Assembly: GCA_949592205.1 (NCBI GenBank) | Contig: CATIUR010000004.1 | Coordinates: forward strand, 83,985,337 to 84,049,336 | Direction of reading: 5' to 3' | Length of the DNA: 64,000 nucleotides | Source: Helichrysum umbraculigerum | Lineage: Eukaryota; Streptophyta; Magnoliopsida; Asterales; Asteraceae | In this document: in pieces, positions 55,324 through 64,000 of the stretch | How the letters are laid out: each line of letters starts with the position of its first letter | Numbering within the stretch: the first letter of the stretch is position 1 | The notes under the pieces: model-generated | What the model was told of the DNA's origin: nothing | The model's database searches: none | Seen by the model: the letters and a program-made list of their open reading frames with translations, nothing else | Program-made: the position numbers and the translations under genes

Positions 55324-56539
55324 TGTCATACCCCCTAATTTGGGTTGCGGAAGCGAATCGGGTCGGGGCGTAACTAATCAATAACCAAAGCAAAAGATAT
55401 ATAGTAAACGACTCTAAATGAGACGTTTTAGAAAATACATTGCAATACAGTATATTACATAAGTTTTCAAAAGTAATAAGTCATAGAGATACATCATTAG
55501 TGAGTTCGCAAATTTATTCTAAAGATTTTAGTTACATAATCATAGTACAAAAGATAATGCCAGTAAAATCTTCATAAGTGTGTGTATGCATGCGACTCGT
55601 ACTAGCTTAGCATATAAGTAGATCCTGCTTGGCATCCCTACTTAAGCTGCGTACCGGAGAATGCATCACTAAAAAGGTCAACCAAAAGGTTGGTGAATCT
55701 CACATGTTTATAGTAAGTAACAGTTTTGAACACATCAAGTAGTAAAAGTAAGTAATGATTGCACGTATGCAATAATTTCGATATACATTGCCATGAGCAC
55801 CATAGTTGAAGCTTAACAGTAAGTAAGGGTACAATCAAGTACCTAGTAATTGCCCTCGTGAATGCTAATCCAAAAACATTCATATGAAACGAGTAAGAAA
55901 CGCCCATTTATACCTGTATGTTCGTGGTAGTGCGTGCCCTGGGCGGGGATCGTCAGTCCCAAATGGATCCATCTACTAGTAATCGCGCTTAAGTCCATAA
56001 CTAACAACTTATGATAGGAGGCTTTCAGTGGATAAAAGTAAAACCCATGCAATCGATATACCAGTAAATCAATAAGTAAATCAAGTAAGTAAGTTCATGT
56101 GTTCGAGTAAAACAAGCAATGCATCTCCCCCAAAATAGTAAAACAGTAAAAAGGGGCCGTGAAACTCACCTGAGTCTAGTAGTATCAAGCAGTAAATCAA
56201 GCAATGAGGTTTTCCAAACCAGTAACCTCTAGCGTCCTAAACGCGTAAGGTTAAGTAAGTAAGCGTATATCATTATGATTATCCATGCTAGTTGTCCACT
56301 CAACTAGTTAATGTCCATTAGTCTGTTATTTGTAATTGTTCGTATTTGTAGTCTGTCGTTGTGTAAATATGGCCCATTGGTGACGGTGTGTAATAATAAT
56401 TCAAGTGTTATTATTATGTATTTAATTTCGTTGTATAATTGTAAAGTATATTTGTCATATGTTTCCGAGTTATTCCAAATATTGTATTGACGTTAAATCA
56501 AGTATATTGTGATATTGTCTTGTTTGAAAAGTCGTTTAC

Positions 56540-56945
56540 GCGAAGTTAGTGTTGAACACTATTCATGAGACAATAAGAATTGTCGGGAATTACTATTCAT
56601 GAGACAATAGCACGTTACTATTTATGAGACAATAGCGATTATCGGGAATCACTATTCATGAGACAATAGCAAGTTACTATTCGTGAGACAATAGCGATTA
56701 TCGGGAATCACTATTCATGAGACAATGGCAAGTTACTATTCATGAGACAATAGCGATTATTGGGCGGTTTCAAGTATGAAAGTGTTAGTTTTTGCGACAA
56801 AGATGCTACGACAATCGAGTTTTATACGACAATATTGATGCGACAATAGTGTTTCGGTTACTGTTCATTCGACAATCATGATTCCGACAATAGTGATGCG
56901 ACAATGGATTCTCAGAACACTGTTCATGCGACAATGGTATTGTCA
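56540..56945. repeat. 60-bp tandem repeats and CGACA sites in the LTR of element H
   Basis: Three units of about 60 bp start at 56584, 56644 and 56704. Each has two half-units containing ACTATTCATGAGACAATAG or a close variant. From about 56795 to 56945 follow irregular GCGACAA and ACGACAA sites, for example at 56797, 56863 and 56929. This is the equivalent of the arrays in A, F and G. No clear TATA box was found next to it. Confidence 0.75.
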
Positions 56946-58696
56946 CATGTATGAGATTTCCCGTTTTTGTTTAAGTGTTCGTTTTTGTTGACTAGGTCAA
57001 ACACGTTCGGTTTGACCCGAAAATTTTAGGGAAGTCTTAAATATGTTAAATAAACTTTATAAAATTGTCGTTACGTTTTATGGTTGACCCGAAGTGTCGG
57101 TTTTGTAAAATGACTAAAACAGTCCCTAAGTTTAATAGTTCCAGATTTTTACTCGGTTTCGATTTGCGATTTCACCCGTTTCTACTCCGATTCAGGCCTA
57201 ACCAAAAATCACACATGTTCTCCTAGATGTTTAGTTCATTTATGCACTTTATGATACTTTTATACATTCGTTTACTATTTTTAACAAAAATGGAAATGAA
57301 CAGTGGTCGGATTAGGTCCAAGAACAGCTACAGTCCAAAGATTGAGCTCTACACAAAAATATGTGAATTTTTGGAGATGGTCAAAGAAGAACTTTTAATA
57401 GAGGACATCCATACGGAGATTTCGGTTTAAGATTCGTGTGTTGATTCATCCTATAACTCAAGATATGGTCTCGAGACGGAGGCGGATGTTCCTGTCCGCC
57501 GGAACAGTAACGCGCAACTTAACGGAAATATTATTTTAAAATAGAAAATGAAGTCGAAATGTTACAAAATTGGTGTCGTTGTAAAGATAACATCACAAAC
57601 TACATTTTAGGCTTAATATTTGTTCATTTTTATGTTGAAATCATTTTTATATAATTCGTTGAAGTGGGTTATTTTTCAGGACAACAAGTATATCTCATGA
57701 TTTCGAGTTTAAAAACATGTTTCGTTTTAAGTTTTGGACATTATCTTGTTGGATAAACTAAATAACATGTAAATACATATAATACAAGTAAAATACTTGA
57801 GTCATGAAGTTCTTACAATAGTCGTATGAAGAGACGAAGATGGTAGAAATACTCCTTGCTTTCCCGCGATCGTTTTGATGTCTTCAACTTCGTTTTTCGC
57901 CACGTAATGAGATGATGACTAGTGGTGGTTTATGGTGGTGTTAGGGAGGTTTCTTGATCAGATTTTAGAGGGAGAAGTAGAGAGAATACGGGGGTTAGAG
58001 AGAGAGAGTGATTGGTTGAAATGGATGAATGATTTAAGGATCATGTTTGTGTTTAAGGTCAAGAGCATGATCGACAAATTGTGGGTTATGTCTTGACTGA
58101 TTTTCAGTTGGGGTGGGGCCCACAAAGGTGTGGGCTTTACCCAAACTCGTTCCCAAGGTCGCGCTCCGTGCGGTGTTCGTTTACCCGGTCGTTTCGTTGT
58201 TCGTTTAATCGTATAACGTTTTATAGGATACGTTTTGTTCTCGGTTTAAAGCACGATATTTTTAGTAAAAGTTTTACTCAAAGTAGTGTAATTAAGTTAC
58301 CATAATAATATTCGAGTTTTCGTTTGGTTGCCGGTCGCGAATCGTGTGTTTATTCGAATTGTGTAACATTTTTAAACGTTATGATTATACGCGTGTAATC
58401 GCGTTATTTTTACTTGAAGTATTTTATCAAAATACCTAATAATAAGTTATAAAAATATAACTTTTGTTTATTTCATCGGTCGGGCCCGTTTCGTGCATTT
58501 TCGTCGCGTTCGGTTACGTTTTAAGCAAAACGTACGTGTTCGTTATATTATAAACATAATATAAAGTAATAATTGACGTTATTAAATACTTCCATATCAT
58601 TTAATAATAGTTTCACCAACTTTCATTTTAAGTTTCTGCATTCTGTCAGATTCGCATATACACGATTATTAAACAATCGTTTAACGTTATTATATA

Positions 58697-58940
58697 GGGT
58701 AAATACATTTTGTCGGCATCGTACCCCTCCTGTTTGTTCCGAGTTAAGCAACCTACCTTTAAAACTATCAATGTCTGCTATCAAACCCGTAAATATGTGC
58801 TAAAATCTTTGAAAAGTTAGTTTTAACCGTTTCATGTTCAAATTTGCTGACTAAGCAGCCACATGTACCGCCATGTATTCATTTTATGCCACACCAATTA
58901 TGCCACGTCACTTGTACTCAATTTCTAATTCATTTTTATC

Positions 58941-58998
<58 letters not shown>

Positions 58999-60371
58999 CT
59001 ATTTATTGTTTTACTAGACTTAAACACCACACTACAAGAGCAGGTCAACAACAACATGTAATCATCATCATCTTTCTCTCATAATTTTAAATTTGTTATT
59101 AATTCCAATTTTTATTTTTATAAGTAAATTAACAACAGGTATTATCCATATTCAAAAAGAAAATTCAAACAAATCTTAGATTCTATGGTTTCAGCACAAA
59201 TTACAATTTCATATCGATCTCATCTATGAATTGGAAAGCTTCATACTCACATAAAACGTAAGGTACAATATGAATTGCATAAAACACAACAACCATTGCA
59301 TAATGTACAAGTCAGTAATACTTGTTAATCCTTGTTCCGTTCCGGCGATCAATTAAACAACAAGTCACCTGTCAATCTGTCATCGGCGAGCCATATACAT
59401 CATCAACACCACACAACATCATCTTCATTAGTCTATCCAAAAATTCAAAGTTTAAAACAATATCATAAAATCTTAATATAAATTTCATCAATTGCATATC
59501 TAGAATTCTACACCATCTCCTTTTTCAAACAATACAGACAATTACAAAATTTATCTGCAAACTACCTCCACCAAAAGCAGATGTGAAAATTTCTTAAGAG
59601 AAAGAGTGAACACAAGCACCATATCTGAAAAAAACGAGGTCTAAGACCTCTTATTTGCGCAGCCGCTGGTTGTGGAGGAAGTGAAAATGGTGGTATCGGT
59701 TTACTGGTTCCGGTGAGGAGATAGTATCGAAAGGTGATGGCGCCGAGTTCAACCGTTGTTATCGGAGGGTGATGTTAGGGACTTGTGGTGGTGTGCTGCC
59801 GGCGATGTTTACAATGGCGTTTCCGGCATCATTTTCTGGTTGTGAAGTTATCCGCAAGTTTCCGGATCTTTGCTTATTCGTATGATGATAATTTTTTCAG
59901 TTGGGGGTTTTGTTAGAGATAGATGGAGATGAAGAGATTGTCTTTGATTTGGGGTTTTGTTAGAGAGAGATAGAGGTGATGATCTAGGTTTTGAATAGAT
60001 GGGAAAAACCTGCAGGTGTGGGATCATGATGACCTTAAAAAGTTACAAGAAAAAGGAAATATTATAAATATGATGACCTTAACAAAATTGCCCCGTAAGT
60101 TTTTTTACTCATTTTCGAATTTTCGATAAACAAATAAACGAAAACGGTAATTAAAAAGCCACGTATACAATTACTTTCCACATTAGTATTTAAATAAAAA
60201 ATAAAAAATTACACGTCATTAATTTTACCGGTTGTCCCGGTAACCGGTTACTATATTGCCGATATCGATACAACATTAACCAGTTTACTGCAGACAATGG
60301 GGGTTTTAATGGTAGGTTGCTTAACTCGGAACAAATAGGAGGGGTACGATGCCGACAAAATATATTTACCC
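58697..60371. mobile_element. Non-autonomous MULE-like DNA transposon in the LTR of element H
   Basis: Two long inverted repeats of about 95-100 bp face each other. The left end starts GGGTAAATACATTTTGTCGG and the right end is its reverse complement with a few mismatches. They are flanked by a perfect 9-bp direct repeat TATTATATA (58688-58696 and 60372-60380). Long inverted repeats with a 9-bp duplication are the hallmark of Mutator-like elements. There is no transposase ORF. The inside has a (TA)n tract and, near 59640-59890, GC-richer DNA that could be a captured host fragment. Confidence 0.8.
58944..58990. repeat. (TA)n microsatellite inside the MULE-like element
   Basis: About 47 bp of perfect AT/TA repeat. 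The short Ile-Tyr-repeat ORF over it is an artefact. Confidence 0.95.
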
Positions 60372-60488
60372 TATTATATATATTTATATGTATAATAATT
60401 GTACACTTCAGTAGTTTGAGTATATAATACTTGAAATAAAAGTTTAAATTTTGACCAAATTTTGGGTCATTTTTGACCGGGTGTCACA

Positions 60489-60977
60489 TTCTCCCCTTGT
60501 TAGGAGAATTTCGTCCCGAAATTTGCTCGTAGTAATTATCGGTATATCAAAATAATGGTCTGTGCATATTCTAAGAAAGTCTGTGAGTCTACTAAGAGTT
60601 ATCTAACTTCAATCTAGTGTTGCCTTCCTCCCCTTGTTAGATAAGCGCCCTACTGACAACTAAAGGAATAGAGGAAGTGAGTTTCGATATATTTAACCAT
60701 TTTATCTGTGAAAGCAAGTTCAGTCAGCCAGTCAGTCACTAGGGTGTAGCTACACTTTGCACTAGTAGTCTAAAGTAGAGTAGTAACTTCCACTATGTTC
60801 ATACAGTTTGTAACGGTCAGTAGTGTTGTAGCATAAAGTAAACTCTATCAGTTTCATATAGAAACTAAGTTGTCGTTTTTCCCTAACCCTATCGTGCACT
60901 TAGAATCTAGGGAAAACATAAAAGATATCAAGCAGCAAGTAAGATCTGTCAAAGTGAATAGTATAAAGGCTGTCGGG
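60489..60977 (-). other. Polypurine tract, tail and protease trace of element H
   Basis: The tract (60489-60503, minus AACAAGGGGAGAA) matches A and F. The remaining DNA is noncoding. Near 60854-60960, in a shifted frame, a stretch resembling the start of the Tekay protease is visible without the DTGA active site, so the deletion of pol begins inside protease. Confidence 0.65.
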
Positions 60978-62054
60978 TTATTTGTGAGTAACCATACCCG
61001 TGTTGAGCAAGTCAATAAGTCTCGGGTCCTGGTCGTCCTCCCTAGTTTTGAGTACATAGGCTCTTCCTCGAGCATGGTTGTTTTTCAGCTTCGGGCAGTC
61101 TTTCCTGAAATGCCCGGTACCATTGCACTCATAGCAGGTCTTGGGTGCTAAGGCATCGGTACCGGTGGTGATTGCTTTGCAGTCCTTGGTCAAGTGTCCA
61201 AATCGCTTGCATTTGGTGCAAGGACATAGACCATCATGGTGAAGCTTGCACTTAGAGCAATAGGGCTTGCTTCCCTTATACTCTTTCTTGTCACTAGTGT
61301 AGGTTGAGTCAGCCTTGCCGGTCTCAACCTTTTTGTTTGAAGTGGTGGGGTTTCCTTCCCACTTGCGCTTGCTAGAGTTTCCAGCTTTCTCGCGCCGGGC
61401 TACCTGGGCCATGAGCTCATGCGCCATACGGATGGCACTTTGGATGGTTTCACTCTTAGATGAAATAACATTCCCTTGAATACTCTCAGGGAGTCCCTTG
61501 ATGTACCTCTCAATGTATTTACGCTCAGGGTCTACCATGGAAGGGCAAAGGAGAGCTAGTTGTTGGAATTTGTTGGTATAACTAATGATGTCAGTTCCCT
61601 GAACTGTTAAGTTCCAGAACTCCTCTTCCAATCTCTAAAGTTCTTCATTGAGACAGTACTCATCCCTTAACTTCTTCTTCAATTCTTCCCATGGGAGTTG
61701 ATATGCAGCATCAATCCCAACAGATTGAATGTACGAGTTCCACCAAGTCAGAACACCTTCTAGGAAGGTACAGGTGGAGTACTTGACTTTACAGTCTTCG
61801 GGGCAGTTGCAGATTCTGAAGACTGATTCCATTTTCTCTATCCACCTGACTAGTCCAATGGCACCTTCCGTGCCCTTGAAGTTCAGTGGCTTGCAGTTTA
61901 GAAAGTCCTTATAGGAGCAGGGTTTATTGGCAGGGGCATTGACAGCAGTTTCCTCGCTGCCAGAATTTTACTGTGCAGCAAGAGCCTGAGCTACACTCTG
62001 TGCAATGAGTTGAGCGATTTCAGTATCGCTGTACATGTGTCGTCGTGGAGGCAT
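60978..62054 (-). pseudogene. Gag of element H (two stops)
   Basis: The frame starts at the ATG at 62054 (MPPRRHMYSD) and ends at 60978, about 358 codons. TAA at 61968-61970 (codon 29) and TAG at 61635-61637 interrupt it without a change of frame. Typical Tekay gag motifs are present: CSYKDF, GTEGAIGLVRW, WWNSYIQSVG, IRMAHELMA, and two zinc knuckles, CTKCKRFGHLTKDC and CYECNGTGHFRKDC. The frame then closes where protease would follow. Gag would be the only protein of this element. Confidence 0.85.
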
Positions 62055-62639
62055 GTTCCTTCCATAGGAGAAAAGGAAAATGTGAGTTTTGGTGTAAGAG
62101 TATGATTATCGTAGTTGTATATATAAAGATAATATATCACAACACAAATGACAATCAATGGAATAGAATAATAAAGGTTGTAATCATTGTACATGCGTGT
62201 CCAAAGATTACAAGAGTTGAAATTTGTGATAAGTTTTCAAGAATTTTGTAATATCTTGGACCAATATTTGTCTGGATGAAAATGATGTTACTAGTAATGG
62301 TAGGAAAGGATGTGAGATAAAGTTTTCTCAAAGGTGTATGATGATCCGGCGGAATAGGTTGTCAGCTCTAATGATCCTACGAAATAAGTAACGGAAGCCT
62401 ATACAACGATAGCCTAAAGTATACCTATTCCCACTGTTAACTATAACGGTGAAATAATGCTGCATACCTTACGGTGAGAAAGTTGGCTGTACTATAACAG
62501 GTGTGTTACCAAGTATCCTATGCCTATTATTATATATCACATATAATAATTCATAGTTTGTTCAGACAGGTATATACCATATATATTTATATATAGATAT
62601 ATATCCACCTAGTTGTGTTTAGCATAGACAAGTATGAGT
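62055..62639 (-). other. Region between leader and gag of element H
   Basis: About 580 bp with no recognisable accessory ORF, unlike F and G. AT-rich microsatellite-like DNA lies near 62520-62600. Confidence 0.5.
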
Positions 62640-62872
62640 TCCGGTTCTCTCGTGGTCAGAGTCAACTATTGCATTCCTGTTAAACATGACCATTTCAGAT
62701 CTCACATCATCTTCATTTAATTGTACATAGTTGATCAGGCTATGTTAAATTAAACTTGTATGATGTAATTTCTGAACCAATCATATCTAATAAGAAATAT
62801 TGCCTAACGGTCATAGTCTAGGCCCACTACATGCAACCTAGTTCACTATAACCTTAGGCTCTGATACCAATC
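62640..62872 (-). other. Conserved leader and primer-binding site of element H
   Basis: The primer site is at 62852-62869 (TGGTATCAGAGCC on the minus strand). The leader resembles A, F and G, so the cis-acting signals survive although pol is lost. Confidence 0.82.
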
Positions 62873-64000
62873 TGTCACACCCCCTAATTTGGGTTGCGGA
62901 AGCGAATCGGGTCGGGAGGTGACTAATCAATAACCAAAGCACAAGATATATAGTAAACGACTCTAAATGAGAAGTTTTAGAAAATACATTGCAATACAGT
63001 ATATTACATAAGTTTTCAAAAGTAATAAGTCATAGAGATACATCATTAGTGAGTTCGCAAATTTATTCTAAAGATTTTAGTTACATAATCATAGTACAAA
63101 AGATAATGCCAGTAAAATCTTCATAAGTGTGTGTATGCATGCGACTCGTACTAGCTTAGCATATAAGTAGATCCTGCTGGGCATCCCTACTCAAGCTGCG
63201 TACCTGAGAATGCATCACAAAAAATGTCAACTAAAAGGTTGGTGAATCTCACAGGTTTATAGTAAGTAATAGTTTTGAACACATCAAGTAGTAAAAGTAA
63301 GTAATGATTGCACATATGCAATAATTTCGATATACATTGCCATGAGCACCATAGTTGAAGCTTAACAGTAAGTAAGGGTACAATCAAGTACCTAGTAATT
63401 TCCCTCGTGAATGCTAATCCAAAAACATTCATATGAAACGAGTAAGAAGCGCCCATTTATACCTGTATGTTCGTGGTAGTGTGTGCTACCCTGGGCGGGG
63501 ATTGTCAGTCCCAAATGGATCCATCTACTTGTAATCGCGCTTAAGTCCTTAAATAACAACTTATGATAGGAGGCTTTCAGTGGATAAAAGTAAAACCCAT
63601 GCAATCGATATACCAGTAAATCAGTAAGTAAATCAAGTAAGTAAGTTCATGTGTTCGAGTAAAACAAGCAATGCATCTCCCCCAAAATAGTAAAACAGTG
63701 ACTCATCTGAGTCTAGTAGTATCAAGCAGTAAATCAAGCAATGAGGTTCTCCGAACCAGTAACCTCTAGCGTCCTAAACGCGTAAGGTTAAGTAAGTAAG
63801 CGGATATCATTAAGATTATCCATGCTAGTTGTCCACTCAACTAGTTAATGTCCATTAGTCTGTTATTTGTAATTGTTCGTATTTGTAGTCTGTCGTTGTG
63901 TAAATATGGCCCATTGGTGACGGTGTGTAATAACAATTCAAGTGTTATTATTATGTATTTCATTTCATTGTATATTTGTAAAGTATATTTGTCATATGTT
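62873..64000 (-). repeat. 5' LTR of element H (partial, cut by the window end)
   Basis: Starts TGTCACACCCCC and matches 55324-56462 to the window end with scattered substitutions and small indels. Confidence 0.9.

Larger units (their letters stand above)
55324..60488 (-). repeat. 3' LTR of element H (about 3.48 kb plus a MULE insertion)
   Basis: Starts TGTCATACCCCC and ends GGGTGTCACA next to the polypurine tract. The first about 1.1 kb matches the right LTR (62873-64000). Without the MULE (1675 bp) and one 9-bp TSD copy the LTR is about 3481 bp. It holds 60-bp tandem repeats (56584-56761). Confidence 0.85.
51139..64000 (+). mobile_element. Element G: Tekay-type gypsy element, plus strand, interrupted by H and cut by the window end
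   Basis: Visible parts are the 5' LTR (51139-53809), primer site, conserved leader, accessory ORF and the start of gag (54868-55323). Element H is inserted in gag, and the rest of G lies beyond 64000. A stop in the accessory ORF and a frameshift in gag show this copy is not functional. Confidence 0.88.
55324..64000 (-). mobile_element. Element H: gag-only derivative of a Tekay-type element (TR-GAG-like)
   Basis: The left (3') LTR is 55324-60488, enlarged by a MULE insertion, and the right (5') LTR is 62873 to beyond 64000. The internal part is only about 2.4 kb and carries gag (60978-62054), a trace of protease and about 490 bp of tail. RT, RNase H and integrase are gone, and gag itself has two stops. 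It resembles the described class of LTR elements that keep only gag and would depend on other elements. The LTRs differ by scattered changes of a few percent by eye. Confidence 0.85.

Noticed and set aside
55638..56052. Small ORFs in the LTR of H (also at 63187-63604)
   Set aside because: They lie in the LTR end next to the leader and carry no domain. The near-identical second copy only reflects LTR duplication.
58873..59061. Ile-Tyr repeat peptide
   Set aside because: Translation of the (TA)n tract in the MULE-like element.

Overview
The window is plant nuclear DNA made almost wholly of nested LTR retrotransposons; I see no host protein gene and no tRNA, rRNA or other RNA gene. Plant origin is shown by Ty3/gypsy chromoviruses of the Tekay/Del type (initiator-tRNA-Met primer sites, chromodomain-like integrase tail), Athila-type elements (tRNA-Asp primer sites), an old Ty1/copia element and a MULE-like DNA element. 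A large-genome eudicot is likely. An Asteraceae source is only a guess from general style and is not proven here.

Layout. (1) Tekay element A, minus strand, 1-9863; the window opens inside its 3' LTR. (2) Copia element B, plus strand and the oldest layer, survives as 9864-11061, 23025-24542 and 48583 to about 49860. (3) Element C, 11062-23024, minus, TSD GTAAG: an Athila-like non-autonomous element with gag-protease fused in frame to about 440 codons of unknown protein, and no RT or integrase. (4) Element E, 24543-48577, minus, TSD AGATG: a fuller Athila relative with gag-pro, RT, RNase H, integrase and a third ORF. (5) Tekay element F, 31885-42386, minus, TSD GGTGT, sits inside the RT of E. 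(6) 49861-51138 is unassigned AT-rich DNA. (7) Tekay element G, plus, starts at 51139. (8) Element H, minus, from 55324 past the window end, sits inside the gag of G; it keeps gag but has lost nearly all of pol. (9) A 1675-bp MULE-like element (58697-60371, 9-bp TSD) sits inside the left LTR of H.

Insertion order: B first; A, C and E into B; F into E; and separately G, then H into G, then the MULE into H. A and F have uninterrupted gag-pol frames and nearly identical LTR pairs, so both are young. B, C, E, G and H carry stops, frameshifts or deletions.

The most interesting signal is in the LTRs. Each of the six gypsy elements carries an array of short palindromic or repeated motifs, in several cases just upstream of a TATA-like box, with a different core in each family. 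C and E keep palindrome start-to-start spacings of 21, 21, 21 and 19 bp although the spacer bases differ. A has ten palindromes in five pairs (19 bp within a pair, about 49 bp between pairs). F, G and H use a CGACA-type core. Other points are an accessory coiled-coil ORF ahead of gag-pol in Tekay elements, a conserved 5' leader, conserved 3' noncoding blocks in C and E with repeated polypurine-plus-hairpin modules, and C and E as a likely non-autonomous/autonomous pair.
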